DNA of 12,349 nucleotides from an uncultured Desulfarculaceae bacterium (GCA_937908275.1 CALERA010000290.1:1-12349); one strand, 5' to 3'; positions 1-6,252 are shown, numbered from the stretch's first letter. Numbers and translations: made by a program. Notes: generated by a model from the letters alone, not told the origin.

Positions 1-54
1 ACGGCATACGCGCTGTAGCCGTGACTGGAGTTCAGACGTGTGCTCTTCCGATCT
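1..54 (+). other. Illumina TruSeq adapter remnant (not genomic)
   Basis: Bases 21-54 match the TruSeq read-2/index adapter from GTGACTGGAGTTC through GCTCTTCCGATCT. Bases 1-10 match the P7 segment ACGGCATACG. Bases 15-20, GTAGCC, are the reverse complement of TruSeq index 11 (GGCTAC). Between them CGCT stands where AGAT is expected (two mismatches). This is untrimmed library adapter at a contig end, so genomic sequence starts at about base 55. A GTG at position 40 that could seem to start the next gene lies inside the adapter and is an artefact. Confidence 0.97.
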
Positions 55-1116
55 GTCAGCCTGTTGGGTTGCACCGCCAGTCCGCACGTCAGCTATGTCA
101 AGGTGACCCCAGACAACGCCTGGGATCACCTGGATCACTTGAAATTCAGCCTGGCCAGCACGTTGGTCAAAATCGATTGTGGCACTGAGCAGCAACCCAA
201 GCCCGACCAAGCCGATGAAACAGCGCCCGCCAACAACGCGAACCAAACCAATCCCTCTAGAAAAAATAATCCAACCGATGACCCCGCCAGTAATACCAAC
301 GGGTGCCCGAACGGATTAAAACTGCTCGCCACCGTCGTGCCAGTGGACTCCGCAACCATCTATGCCATGGTGCCGCGCTATGTCTGGTTTATGCGCACCG
401 ACCTTTCGGCCACCTACGTGGATGAATCACGGGTGGCCCAAAAAGTGGGGGTCGAGGTGCAGGACGACCGAGTCACCATCGTCAAGACCGTTGCCGCTAT
501 CGCAGGTGTGGCCATTGCCAAAGTACCCGTAATGGGGGTGCTGACAAAAGGGTTGGCACCACCTCCAGTCATGGCCCCAAAGGTTCCCGAAAAATTGCCG
601 GTGGTTATCGACTTCGAGGAATACAAAATGGCATGGAACAATCGTAACGTAATCATAGATCCCAACGCCCCTGACAACGTTTACAACAACGTTGATATCG
701 GCCCTAAATTTCCATTACCCCAAAATCCTGGTTGGAAGTACTGGATTGAATTGCCACCGTTGGCTACAGACGCTGTGTCGACTAAGGCCTTTTTTGCCAA
801 GCCCGACTTGGAGGTGACCAGAGCCTTCCCATATTCCGCCTGCAGGAAGGCTAAACTGAACCTGGGGTACGGTTCCGCAGCAACTCCAACTCACTCTTTT
901 AGTCTGGTGATTCATGACCCGGAGTATATCCAGGCGGTTCCCCTTCCCCCTAAGGGGGCGGTGGAAAAGAAGGCTGGGTGTGGCGTCAACGTGACAAGCA
1001 GTGGGGCAACGGTAAACACCGGGTGGGACGTGCTCAGCCAGGTCGTCACAGAAGTCAAAGGGTTGTTGGAAAATCAGAAGGAAGAAGAGAAAAAAGGTGA
1101 AAAACCGAAGGAATAA
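55..1116 (+). CDS. Lipoprotein of unknown family, 5'-truncated by the contig end
   Basis: The first genomic codons read V-S-L-L-G-C-T-A-S. LLGC is a lipobox, so what remains is the end of a lipoprotein signal peptide with the acylated Cys encoded at 70-72; the start codon and most of the signal are lost beyond the contig edge. The mature part has an Asn/Pro/Thr-rich low-complexity linker (about residues 40-80 from base 55), mixed hydrophobic and beta-type segments, a few Cys that might form disulfides, and a very charged Lys/Glu tail. I do not recognise the family. It is probably an envelope-anchored, periplasm-facing protein. GC in sampled 60-base rows is 38-58%, lower and more uneven than sat, and Asn/Lys codons are common, so transfer is possible. 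It converges on sat. A weak 5-bp hairpin (GCCAA/TTGGC, 1121-1138) follows the stop. Confidence 0.75.
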   Translation, partial: VSLLGCTASPHVSYVKVTPDNAWDHLDHLKFSLASTLVKIDCGTEQQPKPDQADETAPANNANQTNPSRKNNPTDDPASNTNGCPNGLKLLATVVPVDSATIYAMVPRYVWFMRTDLSATYVDESRVAQKVGVEVQDDRVTIVKTVAAIAGVAIAKVPVMGVLTKGLAPPPVMAPKVPEKLPVVIDFEEYKMAWNNRNVIIDPNAPDNVYNNVDIGPKFPLPQNPGWKYWIELPPLATDAVSTKAFFAKPDLEVTRAFPYSACRKAKLNLGYGSAATPTHSFSLVIHDPEYIQAVPLPPKGAVEKKAGCGVNVTSSGATVNTGWDVLSQVVTEVKGLLENQKEEEKKGEKPKE

Positions 1117-1166
1117 TCAGGCCAATTAAAAAGTTGGCGTCCTCACGCCCACCTGGCAGGAGCAAC

Positions 1167-1200
1167 AAAAAACCGCGGCGGCCCGGAGGCCGCCGCGGTT
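1167..1200 (-). terminator. Rho-independent terminator of sat
   Basis: A perfect 13-bp stem lies 25 bases beyond the sat stop: arms 1171-1183 and 1188-1200, a CGGA loop at 1184-1187, almost all G+C. Read on the minus strand, the descending arm runs into six T (opposite the A at 1167-1172, the last two within the stem), the classic intrinsic terminator layout. On the plus strand only three T follow, so it would stop transcription from the convergent lipoprotein gene less well. Confidence 0.9.
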
Positions 1201-1224
1201 TGGCTTAGCGCCGGGAGGCGGAGC

Positions 1225-2439
1225 TTACTTCTTCACGTCGCCGGTGGCGGCGCCGTGCAGTTTGATCTCCACCTTCTCCTCCAGGGACTGGTAGTACTGC
1301 TGGAGGATCTTGACGACCTCGGGCCGGCTGAACTCCTTGGGCATGTCGCCGCCCTCGGACAGGGTCTTGCGGACCATGGTGCCGGACAGCAGGAGGCGGT
1401 CCTCCTTGCCGTGGGGGCAGGTGCGCATGGAGGCCATGCCGTCGCACTTGTAGCAGTAGAAGGTCCAGTCGATCTTCAGCGGACGGATGACCAGGGCGCC
1501 CTCGAACAGCTGGTCGAAGATCTTCTGGGCGTCGAACGGGCCATAGTAGTCGCCCACGCCGGCGTGGTCGCGGCCCACGATCAGGTGGGAGCAGCCGTAG
1601 TTCTGGCGGAACACCGCGTGCAGCAGGGCCTCGCGCGGACCGGCGTAACGCATCTCCATCGGGTAACCCTTCGTGATGATGGTGCCCTTCACGAAGTAGT
1701 TCTCCACCAGGGCGTTGATGGCGTTGACGCGCACGTCGGCGGGAATGTCGCCGGCCTTCAGCTTGCCCAGGATCTGGTGGATGATCACGCCGTCCATGAC
1801 CTCCACCGCGATCTTGCAGAGGAACTCATGGGAGCGGTGCAGCGGGTTGCGGGTCTGGAAGGCCGCGACGCGGTTCCAGCCACGCTCCTCGAACATGGCG
1901 CGGGTCTCGGCCGGAGTGGCGTAGATGTCCTTGTACTCCTCGGGGAAGCCGCCCTCGCTGACGACCTTCACCGGGCCGCCCAGGTTCCACTTGGCCTGCT
2001 CCATGACCTTCTGGACACCAGGGTGCTCCATGTCGGTGGTCCAGAAGACGCTCTTGCACTCGAGCTCTTTGTCGATCTGGTATTTCTCGGTGACCTCCAT
2101 GGTCGCCACCAGGCCGCCGAACTCGTCGCAGATCAGGGCGACCTTGTCACCCACGTTGATGCCGTCCTCGTCGCTGGCGCTGACGGTGATCGGGATCGGC
2201 CAGAACACGCCGTTCTTCAGTTTCATGTCCACGCAGACGCCCTTCCAGTCGGCTTCGCCCATGAAGCCGTCCAGAGGGGTGAACGCGCCGATGCCCATCA
2301 TGAAGCAGTCGCAAGCCTCGCGGGAGCTGACCTGCAGTTTTTTGTAGCCAGCCGCCGCCTTCTTCTCGGCCTCGAGGGCCGCGCCGGTCAGCAACAGGGG
2401 CTTCAGATCGCCTCCACCATGGGGGGGAACCAATGCCAT
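1225..2439 (-). CDS. sat: Sulfate adenylyltransferase (ATP sulfurylase)
   Basis: Cytoplasmic enzyme that makes adenosine 5'-phosphosulfate and pyrophosphate from sulfate and ATP, the activation step of dissimilatory sulfate reduction. 404 aa, single-domain Sat type (PUA-like N-terminus plus nucleotidyltransferase core) with no APS kinase fusion. Seen: QTRNPLHRSHE (195-205), the active-site motif; GRDHAG (289-294), the nucleotide-binding motif; SGTMVR (352-357); and C329, C332, C341 with H343, a C-x2-C...C-P-H cluster like the metal site of Desulfovibrio Sat. The frame stays open 47 codons further upstream, but the ATG at 2437-2439 is preceded by AAGGAGG at good spacing, and MALVPPHGG is the usual family N-terminus. 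It is transcribed alone, with a terminator behind it and a long leader carrying a Rex/HcpR-like inverted repeat. The encoded direction, reduction or oxidation, cannot be read from this gene alone; aprAB and dsr genes are not in view. Confidence 0.97.
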   Translation of the reverse strand: MALVPPHGGGDLKPLLLTGAALEAEKKAAAGYKKLQVSSREACDCFMMGIGAFTPLDGFMGEADWKGVCVDMKLKNGVFWPIPITVSASDEDGINVGDKVALICDEFGGLVATMEVTEKYQIDKELECKSVFWTTDMEHPGVQKVMEQAKWNLGGPVKVVSEGGFPEEYKDIYATPAETRAMFEERGWNRVAAFQTRNPLHRSHEFLCKIAVEVMDGVIIHQILGKLKAGDIPADVRVNAINALVENYFVKGTIITKGYPMEMRYAGPREALLHAVFRQNYGCSHLIVGRDHAGVGDYYGPFDAQKIFDQLFEGALVIRPLKIDWTFYCYKCDGMASMRTCPHGKEDRLLLSGTMVRKTLSEGGDMPKEFSRPEVVKILQQYYQSLEEKVEIKLHGAATGDVKK

Positions 2440-2562
2440 CGAAATCCTCCTTGCGTTGTGGGGAACGCGCTCCCGCGTCAGGAGCGCCCGCCAATACCCG
2501 GCGGTGGGGTTGCCATATGTTGCCGACGATCCCTGACGGGACCGCCTAACCTTGGACTCGTG

Positions 2563-2580
2563 TTGTGCCGAACTGCACAA
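2563..2580 (-). promoter_or_regulatory. Probable operator of sat (Rex- or HcpR-type inverted repeat)
   Basis: TTGTGC-N6-GCACAA is a perfect 6-bp inverted repeat, 18 bp overall, centred about 132 bases upstream of the sat start. Known: in Desulfovibrio the redox repressor Rex binds TTGTGAA-N4-TTCACAA and represses sat, and the CRP/FNR-family regulator HcpR is predicted to bind TTGTGA-N6-TCACAA upstream of sulfate-reduction genes. The site keeps TTGTG-N8-CACAA exactly but has C/G where both consensuses have A/T at position 6. Geometry and target gene fit; which protein binds is inference. A possible minus-strand -35, TTGTCC (2585-2590), lies just upstream, so binding could block a promoter here. 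Confidence 0.6.
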
Positions 2581-2705
2581 TGAGGGACAATTTTTTTGGC
2601 CCCGAGGGGGCCACGACCGGTTCGCCCGCCTAATCCCCCGGTCCCGGACGCCCCCCCGGGGCGCTTGCGGACCAGCATGGGCAACACCCGATCATCGCGG
2701 CTAAA

Positions 2706-2732
2706 TTAATAAAACCGGGGATGTTCTGTCAA
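2706..2732 (-). promoter_or_regulatory. Candidate distal promoter of sat
   Basis: The minus strand has a perfect -35 TTGACA (2732-2727), then a 15-base spacer and TATTAA (2711-2706; 4 of 6 to TATAAT); TTAATT at 17-base spacing is an alternative -10. The local AT-richness stands out in G/C-rich surroundings. If used, sat would have a leader of about 255 nt with the 18-bp operator inside it. The short spacer keeps confidence low. Confidence 0.35.
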
Positions 2733-2893
2733 GCCCAAAATGGTTGGGGTGAAGACCCCAAGGCCGACGCGGGGTTGGGAAAACGCGGTGAATTGATTGC
2801 CCATATTTGCCTGGGAGGGGGGGCGGCGGGCCGGGCCGGGGCCGCGGGGTGTGGGTTTTGGCCCGCCCGGAGCCCGACCGCCCCCCAATCCGT

Positions 2894-3208
2894 TCAGACC
2901 GCCGCGCCCTCGGCCCGCAGGCCCTGGGCGGCGGCCATCACCCGCAGCTTCACCGCCAGGGGCAGGCGCAGCTTGTTTTCCCGGGTGCAGGGCACCGGAG
3001 CGTCCCCCAGGGGGCTGGTGACCCCCTCCCAGTCCAGGATCAGGTGGTCGAGCAGGTCCTCGGCCAGGGCGTTGCGATCCGGGTCGGCGGCGTGGCGGCG
3101 CTCCAGGGCCTGCTGGGTGGCCGAATCCAGCCGCCGCAGGTGGAAGACGGCCCCTTCCAGGGGCAGGGGAAAGCGCTCCTCGGGGTCGATGATCTGGATG
3201 CCCTTCAT
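2894..3208 (-). CDS. Small protein resembling phage tail assembly chaperone (second of a pair)
   Basis: 104 aa. The pattern I-x-D-P-E-E-R-F near the start, then a basic F-H-L-R-R-L segment (22-27), a helical middle (A-L-E-R-R-H, 34-39), and L-I-L-D-W-E-G-V-T...G-x-A-P-V-P-C-T (57-75) recalls small tail assembly chaperones of siphophages and related prophage proteins, in which a W-x-G-V stretch follows an alpha-helical core. This is pattern memory, not a search. The start ATG overlaps the upstream stop as ATGA, with GGAG ahead of it, so translation is coupled. It is a paralogue of that upstream gene: both share P-x-E-R, Y/H-x-R-R-L and W-E-G-V-T. No other tail, capsid or integrase gene is in view. 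It could be a prophage remnant, a domesticated protein or an unrelated look-alike. Confidence 0.6.
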   Translation of the reverse strand: MKGIQIIDPEERFPLPLEGAVFHLRRLDSATQQALERRHAADPDRNALAEDLLDHLILDWEGVTSPLGDAPVPCTRENKLRLPLAVKLRVMAAAQGLRAEGAAV

Positions 3209-3582
3209 GACGGCGATTCTCCGGGTTGGGGTGGACGGGGGGGGTGCAGCTTGCGGGCCTGGCGCAGGACCAGGGAGCGGGCCCGCCCCGGCAGCCGGGC
3301 CAGGGCGGCGGGTGCGAAGGGCGCCTCCCGGCCGGTGGCGTCGGTGACGCCCTCCCAGCCCAGGAGCACCGCGGCCAGGACCGCCGCCTCCAGGGCCGCC
3401 GGGGGCAGGCTCCAGCGCGGGGCCTGGTCCGGCCCGGCCGGCAGGAGCGTGGCCTGCTGGCGCTCGATGGCGGCCAGGGCCCCCAGGCTCAGGCGGCGAT
3501 AGTAGAGGGTGCTGGAGCCCACCCGCAGGCTCAGGCGCTCGGCGGGCTCGATCAGGGTGATGTGGCGGGGTTCGCTTGCCAT
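3205..3582 (-). CDS. Small protein resembling phage tail assembly chaperone (first of a pair)
   Basis: 125 aa. Shares its layout with the next gene: L-I-E-P-A-E-R-L (10-17), T-L-Y-Y-R-R-L (25-31), A-I-E-R-Q-Q-A (38-44), a Pro-rich insert (about 49-62), then L-L-G-W-E-G-V-T-D-A-T-G (73-84) and A-P-F. The C-terminal tail (111-125) is Pro/Ser-rich and probably disordered. GC and codon use match the host backbone, suggesting long residence or descent from a high-GC phage. The ATG at 3580-3582 directly abuts a 20-bp palindrome, with no strong Shine-Dalgarno; AGGG a few bases upstream is the best candidate. The two genes overlap by 4 bases and should form one transcript. The tail-chaperone call is tentative; a conserved unknown is the alternative. 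Confidence 0.6.
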   Translation of the reverse strand: MASEPRHITLIEPAERLSLRVGSSTLYYRRLSLGALAAIERQQATLLPAGPDQAPRWSLPPAALEAAVLAAVLLGWEGVTDATGREAPFAPAALARLPGRARSLVLRQARKLHPPRPPQPGESPS

Positions 3583-3602
3583 GCCCTGGTTATAACCAGG
3601 GC
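3583..3602. promoter_or_regulatory. 20-bp perfect palindrome abutting a start codon
   Basis: GCCCTGGTTATAACCAGGGC is identical to its own reverse complement, has no spacer, and sits directly against the ATG of the tail-chaperone-like gene. Its centre holds TATAAC on both strands, which resembles a -10 box. It could be a dimer operator, a -10 region giving a near-leaderless transcript, or a small hairpin hiding the start. No good -35 was found 16-18 bases upstream. Confidence 0.5.
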
Positions 3603-3703
3603 TCGGGCGGCGGGCTGGGGAGGTGCTTCTTGAAATCGCCCCCGCCAGGCGCGGGGAGACGACCTGCTTACGTTAGCGACATCGCCCGCGAGCTTTCTTT
3701 AGT

Positions 3704-3806
3704 GTCATTGCGAGCATAGCGAAGCAATCTCTGAGGTGTGCCAGCTTTCGCACAAGCCATCGAGCCGGAAAAAGAGATGCCGCGTCGCTGCGCTCCTCGC
3801 AATGAC
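3704..3806 (-). repeat. REPIN-like palindromic element, copy 1
   Basis: Two imperfect inverted arms, 3704-3732 and 3773-3806, both ending in GTCATTGCG / CGCAATGAC, flank about 40 bases of unrelated sequence. One arm is short (GAAGCAATCTCT) and the other long (GACGCGGCATCTCT when reversed). Copy 2, at 7905-8014, has the same two arm types in the opposite order, so the copies are inverted relative to each other (strand labels here are arbitrary). This end sequence recurs, from memory, in many deltaproteobacterial intergenic regions. It lies in the 281-bp gap between the HD gene and the tail-chaperone-like pair, which holds no other feature I can support. No transposase is present, so mobilisation would be in trans, for example by a REP-associated tyrosine transposase. 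Confidence 0.85.
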
Positions 3807-3883
3807 CAGGACCAACTGGCGCGGCCGGCGGTCTATGGCCGAGCACGCCCTGCCGCCCCTGGGCGCGCCGGGCTTGGCCGGCC

Positions 3884-4438
3884 CTAGAGGCCCAGGTCGT
3901 CGCTGATCGCCTGCATGGCCTCCACCGCCAGGGCGGCGAACTGATCCAGGGGCAGGCCCAGTTGCTCGCAGAGCCGGATGTGGTCGCGGTTGACGCTGGC
4001 GGCGAAGGCCTTTTCCTTCATGCGCTTGACCACGCTCTTGGGCTTGACGCTGGCCAGCTTTTTATCGGGATGGACGTAGGCGGTGGCGGTGACCAGGCCG
4101 GTGATGGTCTCGCCGCAGGTGAGGGCGAAATCCAGGGGCGTGACCCGGGTCAGGCCCAGGTTCTCGGCGTTGTGGGCGGCGATGGCGGCCAGGGTCTCGG
4201 CCGGCAGGCCGTGGGGGGCCAGGAGTTGGGCGGTGACCAGGCCGTGGCGGTTCATCTGCCCGGCGGTCTGGTCATAGTCCAGGTCGTGCAGCAGCCCGGC
4301 CAGGCCCCAGGCCTCGGGGTCCTGACCCAGACGCAGGGCCAGGGCCTTGAGCACGGCCTCGGAGGCCAGGGCGTGGCGGAAAAGGCGCTCCTCGGCGCAG
4401 TGTCGCCGGAGCAGCTCCAGGGCTTGGGCGCGGTCCAT
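3884..4438 (-). CDS. HD-domain metal-dependent phosphohydrolase-like protein
   Basis: 184 aa. Seen: H22, the H51-D52 pair in L-L-H-D-L-D, H65, H89 and a later D103, which together fit the metal ligands of the HD superfamily; the hydrophobic helices between them fit the all-alpha fold. Such single-domain HD proteins are usually cytoplasmic phosphohydrolases, often on nucleotides, but the substrate cannot be read here. The start at 4436-4438 has GGAGGGAG upstream; the open frame runs 27 codons further, but that stretch is Pro/Arg-rich and family-unlike. It is the last gene of a same-strand series after the Rho_N-like gene (130-base gap), so cotranscription is possible but not shown. Conserved Lys-rich segment K127-K143 (K-P-K-S-V-V-K-R-M-K). 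Confidence 0.85.
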   Translation of the reverse strand: MDRAQALELLRRHCAEERLFRHALASEAVLKALALRLGQDPEAWGLAGLLHDLDYDQTAGQMNRHGLVTAQLLAPHGLPAETLAAIAAHNAENLGLTRVTPLDFALTCGETITGLVTATAYVHPDKKLASVKPKSVVKRMKEKAFAASVNRDHIRLCEQLGLPLDQFAALAVEAMQAISDDLGL

Positions 4439-4568
4439 GGTCTCCCTCCCGGCTGGGTGGGGGCGCGCCGGAAACAAGTCCGCCCGGCCCGCCGTTGGGC
4501 GGGTCGGGCAGCGGGGCAACCGGCCCGGGGCCGCCAGGGGCGGTCTCCCGGGACTCGCGGGCGCGCCC

Positions 4569-4898
4569 TTAGGCCGCCTTGGTCAGGCGGCGGGTCTGCT
4601 TCTTCAGGCGGGACAGCTTCTTGCGCATGACCTCCAGCTCGGAGCGGCTGGCGGTCTCGCGGGAGCCGTCGCGCTTTTCCTTCAGGGCCTTAAAGGCGGC
4701 CTTGGCGGCGCGGATGGCGCCGGTGTCCACCTGCTTGCCGTCGTCGACGATGCCCCGGGCCTCCTTGATGGCCGCGATCAGCTCGCCCTTGTTCATGGCG
4801 TGCACGCCGACGATGCCGTCGATGGTCAGCGCCAGCTCGCGGAGCTCCTTGGCGGTCATTTTCTCCAGGGCTTTTTCCTTCGCCTGCTTCTCGGCCAT
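4569..4898 (-). CDS. Small basic protein with Rho_N/SAP-like domain
   Basis: 109 aa, strongly charged. Residues about 14-48 (M-T-A-K-E-L-R-E-L-A-L...G-V-H-A-M-N-K-G-E-L-I-A-A-I-K) match the N-terminal helical domain of transcription terminator Rho, a SAP/LEM-like fold used for nucleic-acid binding. The rest is Lys/Arg-rich, with a predicted C-terminal helix or coiled coil (86-106: R-K-K-L-S-R-L-K-K-Q-T-R-R). No Rho ATPase core is present, so this is a stand-alone domain of the type found in many deltaproteobacteria with unknown role. Inference: an RNA- or DNA-binding accessory protein. Shine-Dalgarno TAGGAGG lies 11 bases before the ATG, slightly far. It follows the slipin gene by 75 bases on the same strand. 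Confidence 0.85.
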   Translation of the reverse strand: MAEKQAKEKALEKMTAKELRELALTIDGIVGVHAMNKGELIAAIKEARGIVDDGKQVDTGAIRAAKAAFKALKEKRDGSRETASRSELEVMRKKLSRLKKQTRRLTKAA

Positions 4899-4973
4899 GG
4901 CTGCCTTCGCCTCCTACCAACGGGATCTACGGGCCCGGGGGCCCAGGTAATGTTCTCTGCCGAAGCCGAGAGT

Positions 4974-5774
4974 TTACTCGCTCTTGGCCACCTTGGCAAC
5001 CCCCTCGGCCAGCTTGAGGAAGGGGGTGAACAGGTCCAGGGGCATGGGGAAGAGCGTGGTGGAGTTGTTTTCCGCCGCCACCTCGCGCAGGGTCTGCAGG
5101 TAGCGCAGTTGCAGGGCCTGGGGGTGGACCGCGATGATCTCCGCCGCCTGGGCCAGCTTTTGCGCGGCCTGGAACTCGCCCTCGGCGTTGATGATCTTGG
5201 CCCGCCGCTCGCGCTCGGCCTCGGCCTGCTTGGCCATGGCCCGCTGCATCTCCTGGGGCAGGTCGATGTACTTCACCTCCACCGTGGTCACCTTGACCCC
5301 CCAGGGATCGGTGTGGGTGTCCAGGATCTCCTGGAGCTGGCTGTTGATCTTGTCGCGCTCGGCCAACAGGTCGTCCAGCTCCACCTGGCCGCAGACGCTG
5401 CGCAGGGTGGTCTGGGCCAACTGGCTGGTGGCGTAGAGGAAATCCTCCACCTGGATCACGGCCTTGACCGGGTCCACCACCCGGAAGTAGACCACCGCGT
5501 TGACCTTGACCGAGACGTTGTCGCGGGTGATGACGTCCTGGGGCGGCACGTCCATGGTCACCAGGCGTAAGGACACCTTGACCATGCGATCGATGATGGG
5601 GATCAGGATGATAAGGCCCGGCCCCTTGGCCTGGATCACCCGGCCCAGGCGGAAGATCACCCCGCGCTCGTATTCCTTGAGCACCTTCAGGGCGGCGAAG
5701 AGGAACAGCGCCACCAGCACCACCAGCGGGAGCATTCCGGTGAGGGTGCCCACTAATATGTCCACCAAGCCCAT
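4974..5774 (-). CDS. Slipin (bacterial stomatin homologue, SPFH/band 7 family)
   Basis: 266 aa membrane scaffold. One N-terminal transmembrane segment (about 8-32) is followed directly by the SPFH signature E-Y-E-R-G-V-I-F-R-L-G-R (34-45). V-P-P-Q-D-V-I-T-R-D-N-V-S-V-K and the band 7 core lie mid-protein. An Ala/Glu-rich coiled coil (about 178-208) and N-S-T-T-L-F-P-M-P-L-D-L near the C-terminus are typical of prokaryotic slipins. Members oligomerise at the inner membrane and are partners, and in Pyrococcus substrates, of NfeD-type proteases. NfeD lies two genes upstream on the same strand, with a thioesterase between. The start is firm: AGGAGG five bases before the ATG. Confidence 0.95.
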   Translation of the reverse strand: MGLVDILVGTLTGMLPLVVLVALFLFAALKVLKEYERGVIFRLGRVIQAKGPGLIILIPIIDRMVKVSLRLVTMDVPPQDVITRDNVSVKVNAVVYFRVVDPVKAVIQVEDFLYATSQLAQTTLRSVCGQVELDDLLAERDKINSQLQEILDTHTDPWGVKVTTVEVKYIDLPQEMQRAMAKQAEAERERRAKIINAEGEFQAAQKLAQAAEIIAVHPQALQLRYLQTLREVAAENNSTTLFPMPLDLFTPFLKLAEGVAKVAKSE

Positions 5775-5810
5775 GTTAGCCTCCTGACTTTAACGCGGCC
5801 CCGCCCCGGC

Positions 5811-6245
5811 TCAAGCGTAGCCGATCTCCGGGGTGAGCCGGATGCCGCTGCGCACGAAGTTGCCCCCGCCCCGGGCCAGCTCCCGGCCCTGGTCGTCGGT
5901 CAGCACCGCCTGGGCCACGAAGAGATTCTTGCCGGCCATCACCACCTCGCCCACCGCCCGCATGAGCCCGGTCTGCACCGGCCGCTCCAGGAAGAGGTTG
6001 TAGTTGGCGGTGACCACGAAAAAGCTCTCCACCTGGGACTGCACCGCGAAAAAGGCCGCGTCGTCCAGGGCCTTGAAGTACGTCGCCCCGTGCACGGCGT
6101 GGGCGGCGTGGTGCAGCTCCGGCCGGGCCAGGATCACGATCTCGCAGCGGCCCTTTTCCACCAGGATGCGGGGCTGGAAGAAGTCGTTGATGGGCGCGGT
6201 TCGGTACATGCGCTCCAGCTTGCGGTAATGTTCGGTCCAGTCCAA
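5811..6245 (-). CDS. PaaI-like hotdog thioesterase
   Basis: 144 aa, the usual size for a single hotdog domain. H-A-V-H-G-A-T-Y-F-K-A-L-D-D-A-A (49-64) is the hotdog central-helix motif with the HG turn and an acidic catalytic candidate (D61 or D62), as in PaaI/YiiD-type acyl-CoA thioesterases; substrate unknown. The start is TTG (6243-6245), seven bases after the NfeD stop codon, with GGAG from the end of NfeD ahead of it; translation is probably coupled. The next in-frame ATG (6207-6209) would remove a conserved-looking amphipathic start, so TTG is preferred. Placed between NfeD and slipin, it may act on lipid-derived or acyl-CoA substrates near the membrane; that link is inference. Confidence 0.85.
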   Translation of the reverse strand: MDWTEHYRKLERMYRTAPINDFFQPRILVEKGRCEIVILARPELHHAAHAVHGATYFKALDDAAFFAVQSQVESFFVVTANYNLFLERPVQTGLMRAVGEVVMAGKNLFVAQAVLTDDQGRELARGGGNFVRSGIRLTPEIGYA

Positions 6246-6252
6246 GGCGCGC

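Larger units (their letters stand above)
2440..2893. other. 454-bp intergenic region: leader and control region of sat
   Basis: No convincing gene. From the sat start outward it holds: the Shine-Dalgarno; a hairpin GCGCTCC/GGAGCGC (2467-2473 with 2481-2487); the 18-bp inverted repeat at 2563-2580; a run of seven T at 2591-2597 (an A-tract on the minus strand) beside a GGCCCC/GGGGCC hairpin (2598-2603 with 2607-2612); a TTGACA box at 2727-2732; and a hairpin TTGGGGT/ACCCCAA (2744-2750 with 2755-2761). Bases 2762-2893 are very G/C-rich and show nothing further I can support, including no clear terminator for the upstream gene pair. Confidence 0.6.

Noticed and set aside
1255..2583. 442-aa open frame on the plus strand opposite sat
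   Set aside because: Antisense shadow of a high-GC gene; Val/Leu/His/Gly-rich composition with no motif, while the minus strand holds an intact Sat.
2721..3633. Long plus-strand frames opposite the tail-chaperone-like pair
   Set aside because: Arg/Gly/Ala/Pro-rich shadows; the minus-strand pair has coupled starts and shared motifs.
4931..4944. GGGCCC-GG-GGGCCC hairpin between the slipin and Rho_N genes
   Set aside because: No T run on either strand and inside a likely operon; probably chance in G/C-rich DNA.
4347..5570. 407-aa open frame on the plus strand opposite slipin and the Rho_N gene
   Set aside because: Spans three well-supported minus-strand genes and intergenic gaps; Leu/Gly/Asp/His-rich shadow.
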